Made by a program: the position numbers and the translations under genes. The notes under the pieces were generated by a model that had not been told where the DNA came from, ran no database searches, and saw only the letters and a list, made by a program, of their open reading frames with translations. From Omphalotus guepiniiformis (taxonomy: Eukaryota; Basidiomycota; Agaricomycetes; Agaricales; Omphalotaceae), in NCBI GenBank assembly GCA_028554645.1, contig JAQOOI010000046.1:1-64000 (forward strand): a stretch of 64,000 nt of DNA, given 5' to 3'. Below are positions 43,799-55,500 of this stretch, in pieces (positions within the stretch are counted from its first letter, which is position 1; each line of letters opens with the position of its first letter).

Positions 43799-44507
43799 CG
43801 GAGTAGCCTTGTCTTGACATCTCATCTAACGAAGGACTACATACATCATCTTCGGCAGACGGGCTTGTTGACCAGCAATACGACGATTTGGCTGTATTAC
43901 ACGTTGAGTACACCATGACATTAGACTAATACGAACCATATAATTGATTATTGCAGGTGTTGATGAACGTGAAGGAAGTTCGTATCGCCGCGTAAACTAA
44001 AAAACCTGCCTTCACAGTTCAGGCGAGACGAGATGGCGAGGGACTGTCCCGCAATCCACTTATGCTATGCTACAAACTGGGGCACCGAAGCGCATGATGG
44101 TGGTCGATGGTCGCTACAGAGGACAAATATTCTATGCCAGTTGAAAGATATACAAGTATCTCACCATTCTTCATGCGTCTTTACTATGTAGGGTAAGAAA
44201 TGTTGCAGAGTTTGGTCATTTCGGACTCCCGGAGAGGTCTTGTCTCGTCTCGTCTCGTCGTCGACGCGTCAAGTCCAATATTATCGGGATTCATGGGCCT
44301 CTCGTGATAATTAACTATGGACATATCCCTCTAGATGTTAGTGTACTAGATTAGTGGCGGTTGTTGCGGTGGGTGCGGTGGTTACTCTAAATTCCATTGC
44401 CGCAATACACATTGCAAATTTTGAAAGTGTCGACTGTTTCGTAGAGCTGACTCTTCATTCTTATTGATCTATTATGCCCTCAATATTGTCGATTTACTAC
44501 CACGTTG
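43799..44507. other. intergenic, nothing recognised
   Basis: About 0.7 kb downstream of the ceramide synthase. It includes a short TCTCGTCTCGTC run near 44242 and no supported gene. Confidence 0.35.
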
Positions 44508-44900
44508 TCATACAGCCTTGAGCTGATCAAAAAGGCGGCACATACGCGTCGGATCATGTGATGGGAAACACTTTCCATTCTTGACTTCCAGTAATGATAA
44601 TGAGCGAGGTGGTTTTTTCCTGTATGTTTCTCCAATGTTTCTCGCTTCAAGCCCGAACTCCCCAAGTGGCAAGGAAATCGACCCCACGGTCTCCACGATG
44701 TTAGCAATTTATGACACTGTCCTGGTCAGGTCCTGGTCTGCAAGCGTGTCGTCGCAAGTAATAAATCTTTGCAAGGCCGAACACGAGGTGTTGGGGCAGT
44801 AGTATCCTTTTGGTAGAATGAGTGGAGTGGCGTTGGTATGTTCCCTTATGTTCCCTATGTTTCCTCCCTGAATTAAATGATTTCAGACACATTGCCATCG
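44508..44900 (-). pseudogene. small unrecognised coding remnant with in-frame stop
   Basis: The minus strand reads SCSALQRFITCDDTLADQD, then TRTVS, a TAA stop, and IANIVETVGSISLPLGEFG to CRLFDQLKAV and a stop at 44508. Both sides of the TAA look coding in one frame, suggesting a nonsense mutation, or an unusual intron. No family is recognised. Confidence 0.3.
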
Positions 44901-45239
44901 CATTCTAGTCCACACATGTCCTTTTGGTTGTTTGATCTTTATCACTTATTTTTTTCTTTGGGAAGGAATCGCGGAGGAATCGCAGTCACATATGCTAAGG
45001 GCAATTAACACGAAACGCTGCAATGTCACTTGGCCCTATGATGCATATGTATATGTTTTTTTTTTATTCCGCTTTTCACTTTTCGGTGATCAACATCTAG
45101 TATTGTGCTGATGATGAATTGGTTCTGTTTAGGTCGCCGTGCCAAGCGCTGCTCGTCCCTTTGGACATTGCAACTTGGGATTGCGAGCTCAGCGCTCAAT
45201 ACTTAACACCAGGCGAACCGATTTGCTTTCTTTAAACGC
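44901..45239. other. intergenic, nothing recognised
   Basis: About 0.34 kb, with a poly-T run near 45056-45064. Confidence 0.3.
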
Positions 45240-45437
45240 AGGCTTCGTCATAAGTATCATCCGTCTCGTCCACTCGAAGAACTTCTAATACTCTCCCGCT
45301 CTCGGTTCGTAGCTTCACATAACAATATGGAGTCTCCCGAAGTTTGATAATGTCTGCTAGTGGCGGCAGTTCTCCAAGTACTTCCCAGTCTTCTGCTCGC
45401 TTTGAACGTTCCTCGATGTACTCCCAACACAGACCTA
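45240..45437 (-). CDS. probable terminal exon of an unknown gene
   Basis: After a TTAG acceptor near 45434 the minus strand reads LCWEYIEERSKRAEDWEVLG, ELPPLADIIKLRETPYCYVK, LRTESGRVLEVLRVDETDD and a stop. Composition and charge look coding. Upstream exons (about 45450-46030, frames with EIEEIETCILH and similar) could not be joined. Family unknown. Confidence 0.35.
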
Positions 45438-46258
45438 ATTTTCATCACAACGTGCGCGCCGAGAATAGAGCAGTGGTGCCCTGCCGCGATACTCAGGAGC
45501 CTTTCGAAGACTACAGATATCTCTCTTTTGGTCTCGGCACCGGGTACAATCAGAAAAACAAAGACATTACTCCTGTAGATGCTGATTTCTTCGTGTTTGC
45601 ACAAGTCAGGTAACGTGTTTTTGTTCTTCTTGAAGTCCTTCGCGCTCATTGCCGGAGAATCTCTCGAAGTCAGGATTTCCATTCAAAGTGCACCTCCTCG
45701 CACAATCGCCGGTACCCGCGATTTGGTACCACTAGTAATAAACTCGAACATTGACCAGAAGATCGCAATGAATTTCAATATTTCAACTTGTGTTTTGTAG
45801 TATCTGTGTAGTATACATGTTTCGATTTCCTCGATTTCCTGTACGTGTAATAATAGAAATGGTTCCAGAAAAATCACGGTCACGGGAAAGGTCAGCTGGC
45901 TGCTGGGCAGTATGATGTAAGCGCCCGCGGCAAAGGATGGGCAACTCGGTCGCCTTCTCACTTTACCACCGTGACTATCTAGTGTCCCAGGCAGCCTCGT
46001 TATCTTGGGCTCTACAAAGACTTCCATCATTTCAATATCTTTAATACCATTTGCGAGAGAGCTTCGTACTCAGAGACGACCGATAGCAGGCAGCGGTGAG
46101 TAGCTAGCGTCTGCCCGTGATAAATCTTCCATGCGGTCTCGTGTTCACCTCAATTGACTGGTCACCCTTCTTTGAGGTATTTTCATACTTCAACCGGCCA
46201 TATTCGCATGGTGTCATTGCCTCAGTGAGCCCTTAAAACTTGGTGCATCATCAGTCAA
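45438..46258. other. unresolved stretch upstream of the ceramidase
   Basis: It probably contains earlier exons of the minus-strand gene ending at 45240 and the ceramidase promoter. No model could be completed. Confidence 0.25.
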
Positions 46259-49200
46259 ATGTCTTTCGTTGCCAATCGTGACGACTCGCCTTTCGACCTT
46301 TGGGATCTCATTCGTGGGTCTCTGGACGCAATGACGGGGTTTCTGTGGTATCTCACGGCGTTTATCGCTTCGTCTTCGCTGTTACCCATCGATGGAAGCA
46401 ACCTGGGAGTGCAAGGGGCGGCCGGCCAGTATCTTCTGGGCCTAGGTACCGATTGTGTCGCTTTGGGAGGAATGGAAGTTGGCTGACTAGGTTATCACAG
46501 GAACTGCAGACATTACTGGGCAAGTGCATTGAATCTAGGTTCGAATAGCTCTTTTGACGACAATTTGTAGACCCGTGGTAGAGACGAATATGATGGTGAG
46601 CTGCGTCTTGACCGGATGGAGGGGGTGCCCGGTGATTCTTGTTAGACGGTTATTTACTGAGGTTTCTGCAGGGATACGCAAGTTTGGCGCAGACAGACAC
46701 AGGGCTGCACATGCGCCAAAGAAGTCGTGCTTTCATCATTGCTGAAGAATCTACACCCTCGAACCGAATCGTGTTCATCAATTCAGGTCAGCGGCTTGTT
46801 TGTTTCTTGACTTCTATCAGTGGGGATGGAATACATGGGTGGATAGTTGGATTTCGAAGACTTATTACATTCCCGGGCGTTTTATGGCTTCTGGCGCTCC
46901 ACATTTCGGGAAGGTGGTACACGCCATATGCAACGTTCCCATTAATTGTTCTAATCCTGGGGATCAAAGCGCTTACTTGACATGTTCCCTGCGTAAGGCA
47001 GCGGGTTCTATCAATTCACCGAGATCATAGGATTTTCTTTCTGATTCATGAAATTCATCCGAGATGGTCGAAAGATACTAACCCTAATTTTGATATACTA
47101 TTTCTTCATGTAGACATTGCTATGGGAGACACGGGTGTCCGGCGCTCAATTGTGTCTAATCTAACGTCCTTGTTCCCCGGTGTTTACACAAATGAAAACA
47201 TTGCGTTTGTGGGGACGCATCAACACTCTGGTGTCGGCGGTTACTTAGAAGATCTCCTTCCTCAAATTACTGCCCTCGGTTATGTAGCAGAGACCGCTCA
47301 AGCTATAGTCACCGGGACGGTCCTGGCTGTGCAGAGAGCTCACGCAAGCTTGGCACCAGGGAGTCTAGGTCTAGGGAATACGACCGTGCTAAATGCGAAC
47401 ATCAACAGGTCACCATCAGCATATCTCGCCAACCCCGCAGAAGAAAGGGCACGATACGAATATGACCAAGATAAGGATATGACTCTCTTACGATTCAATG
47501 ACGCCAGCGGAGATGCCAGAGGTTTCATTAGCTTTTTCGCTGTGCATGGTACCAGCATTTACGAGGTATGTATTTTTGGTTCATTTATTTTTTATCTGTT
47601 CTCGGGCGCTACATTGGAGTGTAGAACAACACACTCGTCAGTAGTGACAACAAGGGCATGGCTGCGTACCTTTATGAAGGTAAGGCAGAACATTATCGTT
47701 ACTATCAATTATCAATTTTATTTTCAAAGCAATGGTGGAACCTTCATCGATGCCTGGAAATGCCACTTTCGTCGCGGGATTCACTCAATGTAAGTTTTAG
47801 ACAGCTCTTCTGTGGTCGAATCTCAATGCAGCGTGTTCCTGGGGTGTTCATCAGCCAACGTGGGTGATACCAGCCCTAATACGTGTGTTTACTAGTGTCT
47901 TCCTCTCACATTGCACAACTGAGTTGACGCCCCAACTATATAGGCTCGGTGCGTTCTGTGAGAGTCCTGGTCAGCCGTATGACGGCATGGCTTGTGACTT
48001 CAATCACTCAACATGCGGAGGCACTGTTGAAGATTGTCATGGCCGGTAAGTAATATTCACCGCGAGGCACACATTAATATCTCACCAAATGGCAATCCAC
48101 GCAGCGGTCCAGGGTTTCGTGTATCGTCTTTCGAGTCCAATAGGATTATTGGGCAGACACAGTTCGAAGGTGCCCAGGAGATCATGAATGGAGACCTCTC
48201 AACACTTAACGGAGCTGTGAGAAGTGTACATGTGTACATGAACATGTAAGCAATGTTTTCCTGCGTCCCTATCGATTCTAATTCATCTGGTTTAGGGCGA
48301 ACCACACATTCACATTGCCGAATGGTACTTCCGTACAAACATGTCCCGCGGCGATGGGTAAATTACCTGAAATAATCGGCAGCAATGTTTTCACTGACCT
48401 ACCCAAAACAAGGCTTCTCCTTTGCGGGTGGTACAACGTTAGTACTTGCCGCTCTTTAAGCGCTTCAATGAATTTGACTGATGGTGGTGATTATTCGCAG
48501 TGATGGTCCTGGTGCCTTCGATTTCATTCAAGGAGACAATTCATCCAGTCCCCAGTAAGTTTTGAAGGCGTTTTTGGACGTTGTATTTGCTCATCAGAAT
48601 ATCATTGGTACCTCCTGTCAGAAATCCATTCTGGGAAATCGTCAAAAGTTGGTTATTCTTCTATGGAGTTATTATCTTTGTTTATTGAACGTTCATTCGG
48701 CGTCATTTCTAGACTTTGTGACGCCCGCACCTTCTGCAGCGCAAGTCGCATGTCAAGACCCAAAGCCTATTCTTCTGAACACGGTACGTTTTCCTTGCAA
48801 TGACATTGGTTCCCCTCCTTGGGAAGCTGAATAAACTGGGTAGGGTTATGCACATTTACCGTATGAATGGTCTCCCAGCACAGTGGATATCCAGATGCTT
48901 CGGGTCGGAAACTTTGGTCAGTTTACACTCCAGATGTATCATGACCCTATCCTAATGATCAAATGACACACTCTGATGGAAACCTAGTCATGCTAATCAT
49001 GCCAGGTGCGTCTTGTGATTGATGATTTTACACGGAATGCAGTTCTAAAGCAGTTCACTCCCGCAGGAGAATTAACCACGATGGCAGGCAGAAGAATACG
49101 GTCCGTTCCGTTAATTAAAATCGAAGCATTGCTATGCTCACATGCCCTTCTCCCGGTTATTTTTGTTTTTCCCTTGTTCTACATACTTATGTTTTTGTTC

Positions 49201-50306
49201 ACATGCGATTACAATGGCTTTACGGCATTTTCACATATCAGTGAGGCAGTTCGAGCTGAACTGATTTCCTCCGGTGTCCTGGGAGAGGACGCATACGTCG
49301 TCATTGCTGGCCCTGCTAATACCTACGCACACTACGTGACTACCCGCGAAGAGTACGGTGTTCAAAGATATGAAGGTGCTTCGACGATCTTTGGTCAATG
49401 TGAGTCGGAGTTCTATTGACTTTGATCCCCGTGCACTAGTCTCGAATTCGTGCGGGAAATCTGCCTGTTTGTTGCATCTCACACCAAGTTTACAGATACT
49501 CTCGAAGCCTACATCGATAAATATACTAGTTTGGTTCCCTTCATCGCCGATTCCGTCTCTGGAACTCCGGCTTCTGATGCTGCACCTGCTGAGCAAACTT
49601 CGAAGGCCATTACTTTGCGGGTAGGGGCATAATTCGGCCGTGCACAGGGCTAAACTTACACTGATGAATTGCGTACAGACTCCTGTCGTATTCGATGCAG
49701 CTCCGATTGGGAAAAGCTTTGGTGAAGTGCTTACTGACGTTAATCCTACGTACCAAATAGGAGAAACTGCGTTCGCTGTGTTTGTGGGAGCTAACCCAAG
49801 GGTATGTAATATACTTCTGTTTTTCTCCGATTGATTGCTGAAGCGTCGATCTTATAGAATAACTTGCGGCTCGAGCAGACTTTCCTCACTGTCGACCAGC
49901 TTGTTTCCGGAGCGTGGACGGCTGTCAGATCTGACTCCCACCCTTCGACGATTTATCAATGGGCCAGGACAGACACGGTGAGAGAATTCGGCTTATTTTT
50001 CTTTCTGATTTCTGGAATGTCATAAAATGTCACTTTAGGTCCTCGGCACTAGCTCTGTCAACATCTCTTGGTACGTTGGTCGAAATCTCCTTTCAAGCTA
50101 GTTCGGATCCTCACGCAAACTCTATGTACATAGGACAATTGAGGATGGCACTTCGGGTAAGGAATTCACCATCCATCAGCGCGTTATCTGTTTTAAGATG
50201 TCATTTAGCCGGAACATACCGTTTGCGTTATTTCGGAGATTCTAAGCCAGTGTTTGGGTCGATCTCTTCCTTCACTGGTACATCATCCAACTTTACGATT
50301 TCGTGA
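46259..50306 (+). CDS. neutral ceramidase
   Basis: About twenty exons from the ATG at 46259 to TGA at 50306. The enzyme hydrolyses ceramide to sphingosine and fatty acid, usually at the cell surface, in the secretory route or outside the cell. An N-terminal hydrophobic segment (MTGFLWYLTAFIASSSLLP) can act as signal or anchor. Family blocks in order: GYASLAQTDTGLHMRQRSRA, THQHSGVGGYLEDLLP, FAVHGTSIYENN, SSDNKGMAAYLYE, the nucleophile motif NVGDTSPNT, CDFNHSTCGGTVEDCHGRG, GPGAFDFIQGD, EYGVQRYEGASTIFG, and a C-terminal beta domain ending GTSSNFTIS. Splice joins checked: 46445/46501, 46519/46571 (a GC-AG intron, donor GCAAGT) and 46595/46669. The intron after INSG (about 46787-47113) is 327 bp, far longer than the rest. 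No stop or frameshift was found in the exons read, so it is probably functional. Confidence 0.88.
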
Positions 50307-50587
50307 TTATGTACTTCATGCTCTCCGATCTCAGCATACCTCACGAGTTTACTTACTGTGTTAAAAACTGTTTCATGGCTCTCTCTCTGTTTCGGGGCAT
50401 TCGCCGTTATCAATGACAGACTATATACGTATACCCAGTCATTTAACACCGATTATCCATATTAGTCTTTGCCTCGAGGTTTACATGAGTTCTGGAGGCG
50501 CCCACTATTGCCAACTGAGTGAGGATCTCGTTGACATCCCCCCATTCCCTGAACCCTACGAGTACCTGTACAAAAACTCTCTCAATT
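50307..50587. other. short intergenic region
   Basis: Between ceramidase and the next plus-strand gene; nothing specific. Confidence 0.3.
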
Positions 50588-51276
50588 ATGTTTCGAAATC
50601 TAGCTGGTCAACTTGCCGCATCTTCTGGGACAGCAGAAAAGAAAACGATGTCTCCGACGCTGAGGTCTGACATCTACACTTCCGTAGACCTTGCCAAAAC
50701 CTGGATTAGCAACAACGCAGGAGGTCAGGCTGGGGATGGTGTATCTTACGGACCGATCCTCGCTATCATTCAGAAGCACTTTCCTGACATCAAGATGGGA
50801 CTTGACTCTATTGGGAAAACAGAGAGTGAAGTTGCGATTGTTGTGAGCGGGATAACGAATATGGCGTTGGAGATGAGTAAATGGGAATCATTGGGTGGTG
50901 CAATGGCTGTTCGTACTTGGGTTGATACCCTAGTGAATGCCTTTGACAAAGTACCACAAGGATCGAAGAGGAGGGATTTGGTGGCTAGAGGAATCACGAA
51001 AGGAATCAATAAGAATACAGATGTTTCGTTGATGACCAAAGATTTCACGGCAAAAATTCAGATTATATCTTGTTTAAAAAGTCGTGAGTCCTTTTCGGTT
51101 TTTGTTTTTTTCGTGGGACTGGGGAACTTTGAAGGACCCCCATTGCTTCTCCCTGCCCCCTTCGACATGAGTTGATGATATATGTTATGTTTGTTTTAGT
51201 TAGCTCCAGGATTTATGGCGCGGGAAGCGAAGAGGCTAGACAGGCTGAAGCGACTTTGAGCTCGAGATTCATTTAG
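50588..51276 (+). CDS. unknown 190-residue protein
   Basis: Two exons, 50588-51083 and 51200-51276, with a 116 bp GTGAGT...TTTAG intron in phase 1. The product begins MFRNLAGQLAASSGTAEKKT, with helical, mixed-charge sequence after that (YTSVDLAKTWISNN, ITNMALEMSKWESLGG, FDKVPQGSKRRDLV). No membrane segment or known motif is seen. The intron is about twice the local norm. The frame is open upstream to 50519 without ATG, so an earlier exon is possible. Same strand as the ceramidase, 281 bp downstream. Family not recognised. Confidence 0.6.
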
Positions 51277-51835
51277 TTTCTTTTTCTCGGACCCGTCCCG
51301 TCCTTCTATAGTTTGGTTGCCAGTTGGGGGAGACGCGCAGAGGGAAACTAATGTAGCCTTGGCCTTGAATGTATATAGTGAAAATGTTTGTATGTCGGTT
51401 TGTTCCCCCCACGTCTCAGAAGTTGATAGGTCAGTTACACTGTATTCAGGAAAGAGTTACATTGCAAAAAAATTGTTTAGTGTTTTTTTTGCAGAAAAGT
51501 ATCTACTAAGCTATCAGACATATAAGTTATTTAAGCGAGGCCAAAGGGTTTTAGATCGCAAAGCACAAAGCGTAAGGCAGATGATGACTTGGAGGTGGGG
51601 GGTATATATAGTAAAGGGTCGTACTATTGCATTAACATAGAAACAAAAGTAAACCATTAGCTCATTCCACAATGCTCAAAGATCAAAAAACAACGTACCA
51701 TAGAGCATAAATAGGGGCCCTACGACTCAATTAATTACGTCGGTCGAGGCATATCCTTTTACATATTACTGATACGGCTGTTTGTTCGGAGGAAGAACAA
51801 TCAACAATCTCGTCAGCCCACTTCGCTTCAATTCG
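51277..51835. other. intergenic between convergent genes
   Basis: About 0.56 kb between the ends of two genes; holds 3' regions. A short ORF at 51317-51640 has no resemblance to a gene. Confidence 0.35.
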
Positions 51836-53635
51836 CTATGATCGAAAACTCACGTAGTTGGTAGAGTGCGGAGTAAAATGAGTCGAAACGGGAGATAAAG
51901 TATCGGAACTACCACTGTCGTCACAGTATGTTGTTGTAGTACCATAACGGTCGGACCGAGGGCTAGTTGCAGGGTAAGAAGTCCACCCTTCGTGCGAAGA
52001 GATGTTGTAGCAGTAAGACGTTTCAGTTTTATCGTCAAAGCTCAACATGGCGGCAGATAGTGCGTCATCTTCTGTATTGTATCCCGCCAAGTCGAAAGGA
52101 AAGTCCTGGCTGACACCGGCGGCGGTGGACTGATGAGAAGTCTCGATTCCGGGTGTTATGGTACTTGTAGCCGGTGAAGATTGTAAAGAAGGGGACGCCG
52201 TTGTAGGATAACGGAATTTATACGTCGCCGAGAATATCTTGGAGGATGTACTTCCACTTCCAAGGCATTGAGAAGCATCTCTGTGTATCTCCTGATGAAT
52301 AGTATACTTCGTAGGATCTGAAAAGAAAGAAAGGAAAAGATAATCCCCCACTCATGAGTAAAACTTCACAACAACAACAACCACTGAATGCCAGTGGGTC
52401 AGTTTAATCCCCTCACCTGCACATTCTCTGATCTTATGCCAATACCGCGGGACAAACGAGGTGGTATAAACAAAAGCCTCGCCTCCCTGAGAAGTCGCCG
52501 TCGGCGAAGAATCGGCAAGCTTGAGAGGAGTTTGTTCTTTATGTATAAACGAATCACCCTCGAAGACAGCGAACTCTGAGTATGCCGTAAGGTAAGGGTC
52601 GGCAGTGGGACCAAATGCAAGCGTAGGGTCGATCGATCGTATTGGTCGGGGCTCCTGCGAAGCGCCAATGATGGCTTCCGAGTTACTTGCCGTCGTCGAT
52701 GATGGTTGGTGGTGGTGGTGGGCATATTCATTCGATATTGATGTCGAGAGACATGATGCCGTCGTGCCACCAGTGCGCTCGGGTACGATGTTAATTATGT
52801 ACGTGACATGTGAAGGTTTCTCCTGTAAACTTGCGCTTCGAGGGATAGGAGAACCTGGTAATGATGTGTCGCTGGAAGAATCGCACATGGGTGGTAGTGA
52901 GAACCCATAACGAAGCAATGAGCTATATTGAGAGCGGTTTGATATCGGTGCGCCTGGTCGACGGCAGGGTGAAAGGAGGTTTTGGACTAGATAACAAGTA
53001 AAAGCGTCAATCGAGGGAGAAGTGTAAATGAAAAAGTCAAATTGATAACTGACGTTTTTTACCACCTCCGCATGTATCTCTTAGTTGTTGTAGACGACTT
53101 CCGACTTGCTTCGCACTGCGGTACTCTCCCGTCTTCTGAAGGATGTATTCGGAGATGAACCTGTTACGCATCGGGAACCTTGATAAGGACGAAAGGGTGG
53201 GTGGAGGATCAGCGAATCATGATGATGGATAAGATGATTGGACTGGGGGGGTACGTACCGACCGAGAAGTCTTGTCTCCCTAGAATCATCCGGTTGATAT
53301 CGAGCAAGACCTAAAGAGATTATAATGATTAATCCTCGAGATAAGAGAAGGGGAAAGAGTAGCAAGAGAAACTAACCTTCTAGTAAAGCAGCCTCGAGTT
53401 CAGGTGGCCAGACCATCTTACCACCCTTGAGTGTTTTCCAGCTTTTCCGACCATTAACGACGGATTTGAAAACTTCTTCGACACTGGTATCATCCACGGA
53501 TTCAATTGGCCTATTTGAATGGTTTGGGTAGTCGTAGGGTAATCTCGGAGACGGCGAAGAGGAACTTGAACATGAGGAAGAAGAGGAAGAAGCAAGGCTT
53601 TCAGAACGCCACTGTTGTTGACGCGAGTAGTTCAT
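51836..53635 (-). CDS. TEA/ATTS-domain transcription factor
   Basis: Exons 53635-53377, 53310-53259, 53178-53054, 52986-52417 and 52317-51836 join in phase and give 495 residues. The TEA DNA-binding domain spans about residues 63-145: GRKSWKTLKGGKMVWPPELE, AALLEGLARYQPDDSRETRL, then FPMRNRFISEYILQKTGEYR and SAKQVGSRLQQLRDTCGG. This is the fold of Tec1, AbaA and TEAD proteins, which bind GGAATG/CATTCY-like sites and control development or filamentation in fungi. N-terminal Ser-rich run and a long Ser/Thr/Pro-rich C-terminal part (probably activation or partner binding). Two of the four introns split the DNA-binding domain. The start is the ATG at 53635 (MNYSRQQQW). Confidence 0.92.
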
Positions 53636-55500
53636 ATTTTCGAAAGAAAAACGTCCGGTGAAAAAAAGTTATTGAGGAGACGCGACTGACGAAAACAGGT
53701 TGTGTGGAGGGGATGATCGTCTTCGTGTGTTTAAATAAATAACCGGAGGGGTTAGCGCTAGTAGAGATAATCTTACGAATGCGGCCCATGAATAGAAAAG
53801 GACCCTTGCTCTGCTCTGAGGGAATAGATCTGAGATAGAGAACGTAACGCACAGCAGTGACTCTTTGCTTAGCCTAGAACCGTGAGTGAGCCAATAGACG
53901 CCAAGTTCATGGGTTCATTCCGGAATGAGTAATTCTGACCGTAGTGACAAAGTTTGGGGGAGATGTTGGGCCTAAAAAAAAAGAGAGGCGATGATTTACA
54001 CACACCCACCAGTGCTCTTTACACGGCCCCTCCAGTAATCATTTTTGATTCGTTTTGCTTTTTGGGAGAAGCGACGTCTGGGGAAGGAAGTGAGAAAAAA
54101 AATGTTCTGCAATGTCTTCGTAGAGCATGGATACAATCTTAACGCCTCGAGAATTCTCTTTGGCCCCTCCCGGCCAGCGTCTCGGGAAAACGAGCCAAGT
54201 CGTGCGTGTGCGGGGGTTCGTGTTGGTTCGAAGCTTAGCACGGTTCCATTCACGTGGTGGGATCTATTTGTTGATGAATGGAGACTTCGGCTAACGGTTC
54301 ACGAACTCGGCTTCGATTTCGTTTTTTCGCATAACTGAACGGCCGAGGACATCTTCCGATTTACTTATTTCATCACTCGACGCCATTGGCAAAAAGAAAA
54401 AAAACAACATAATGAACGCATATGTCGGCAATCATCCGTCGAACGAAGGGAAAGTCGGAGACTATTAAATGTTCAGAAAATTCTCCGATGTCCGGGTACT
54501 TAGGAAGAATGACAATAATTTCAAGTAGCCAACTTGAATATACAGCGGGAAAAGTTGAACTCCGTTATCCAGGCACTAGAAGAATTATTATTCAAGCGGA
54601 CAATCCCATAGTAGAAGTTTAACTGAACCAACTAACTTATGATGATGGAGGGGGCGAGTCGGTCGTATCAGCGGGAAATACAAATTGACAGGAGTTGTAC
54701 GATCCAATCACCCAAGGCCTTTTTGCTGATCTTGTTCTCCAGATAGATCGGAGCAAAAGAGAAAAACTGCTAATCGTTCGAAAGAAATTGATGGAGTGAG
54801 ATGGTTAGGGTCTTCTTGAGGCTGAGTCTAAGCCTTTCCAAGATGTCGCGTTGGCGTGCAAATCCGGTCTCTTGATGTATCTAAGAACTTGAAAGATTCC
54901 ATAGACAGTGTCAATGGAGAGAGAACGTATCAGACCACTTGGTTGGGGGGTCGGAGATGCTAAAATCCTCGCGGGGCAGAGCAGACAAAAGGGGAAGGAA
55001 GGAAGGGTATTGAACGTAGATCCAAGTTCTTTCATACATGGTAAACAGAGCCTGGGTATCGGTGGTCACTATAGAAATAAAAATACTTTTTGATTCCAAC
55101 TTATGCAACCCTACTCACCTTTGTGACATCCAACTCGTAGTTCTTCTAGTCCCCTGTCGTAGCAAAAAGGTAGTCCATCCAACCAACAACGTTACAACGA
55201 GATGAAACAGCCAGGGTGCCCGGGCCCATGCCAGTGCTAGTGTATAACAAGATGAATGGACGCACTCCAAACGACGACGACGACGACGAATGATAACTCA
55301 TACTCAATGCCCATCATCCCCAACAAAGGACCACAAAATAGGAGGAGGGAAGAGCTAAGTGGTGACTCGAACGAAAAAAGCCACCATCATCATCGACAAC
55401 CGTTTGCAGCACAAGCAAGCAGAAGCAAGCGGGTTCCAAATGTTCGATGAGATCGGAAATGAAAAAGTAAACGGAAAGAATACAACAAGAATCAAAGAAA
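53636..55500. promoter_or_regulatory. long upstream region of the TEA factor gene, no gene recognised
   Basis: About 1.9 kb without a supported gene. Several short frames on both strands lack splice logic. Long upstream regions are common for fungal developmental regulators; no site is claimed. Confidence 0.3.

Noticed and set aside
45344..45613. Plus-strand 89-codon ORF
   Set aside because: The minus strand of the same stretch reads as a more convincing exon.
47122..47793. 223-codon ORF as a separate gene
   Set aside because: It is one ceramidase exon reading on through two introns.
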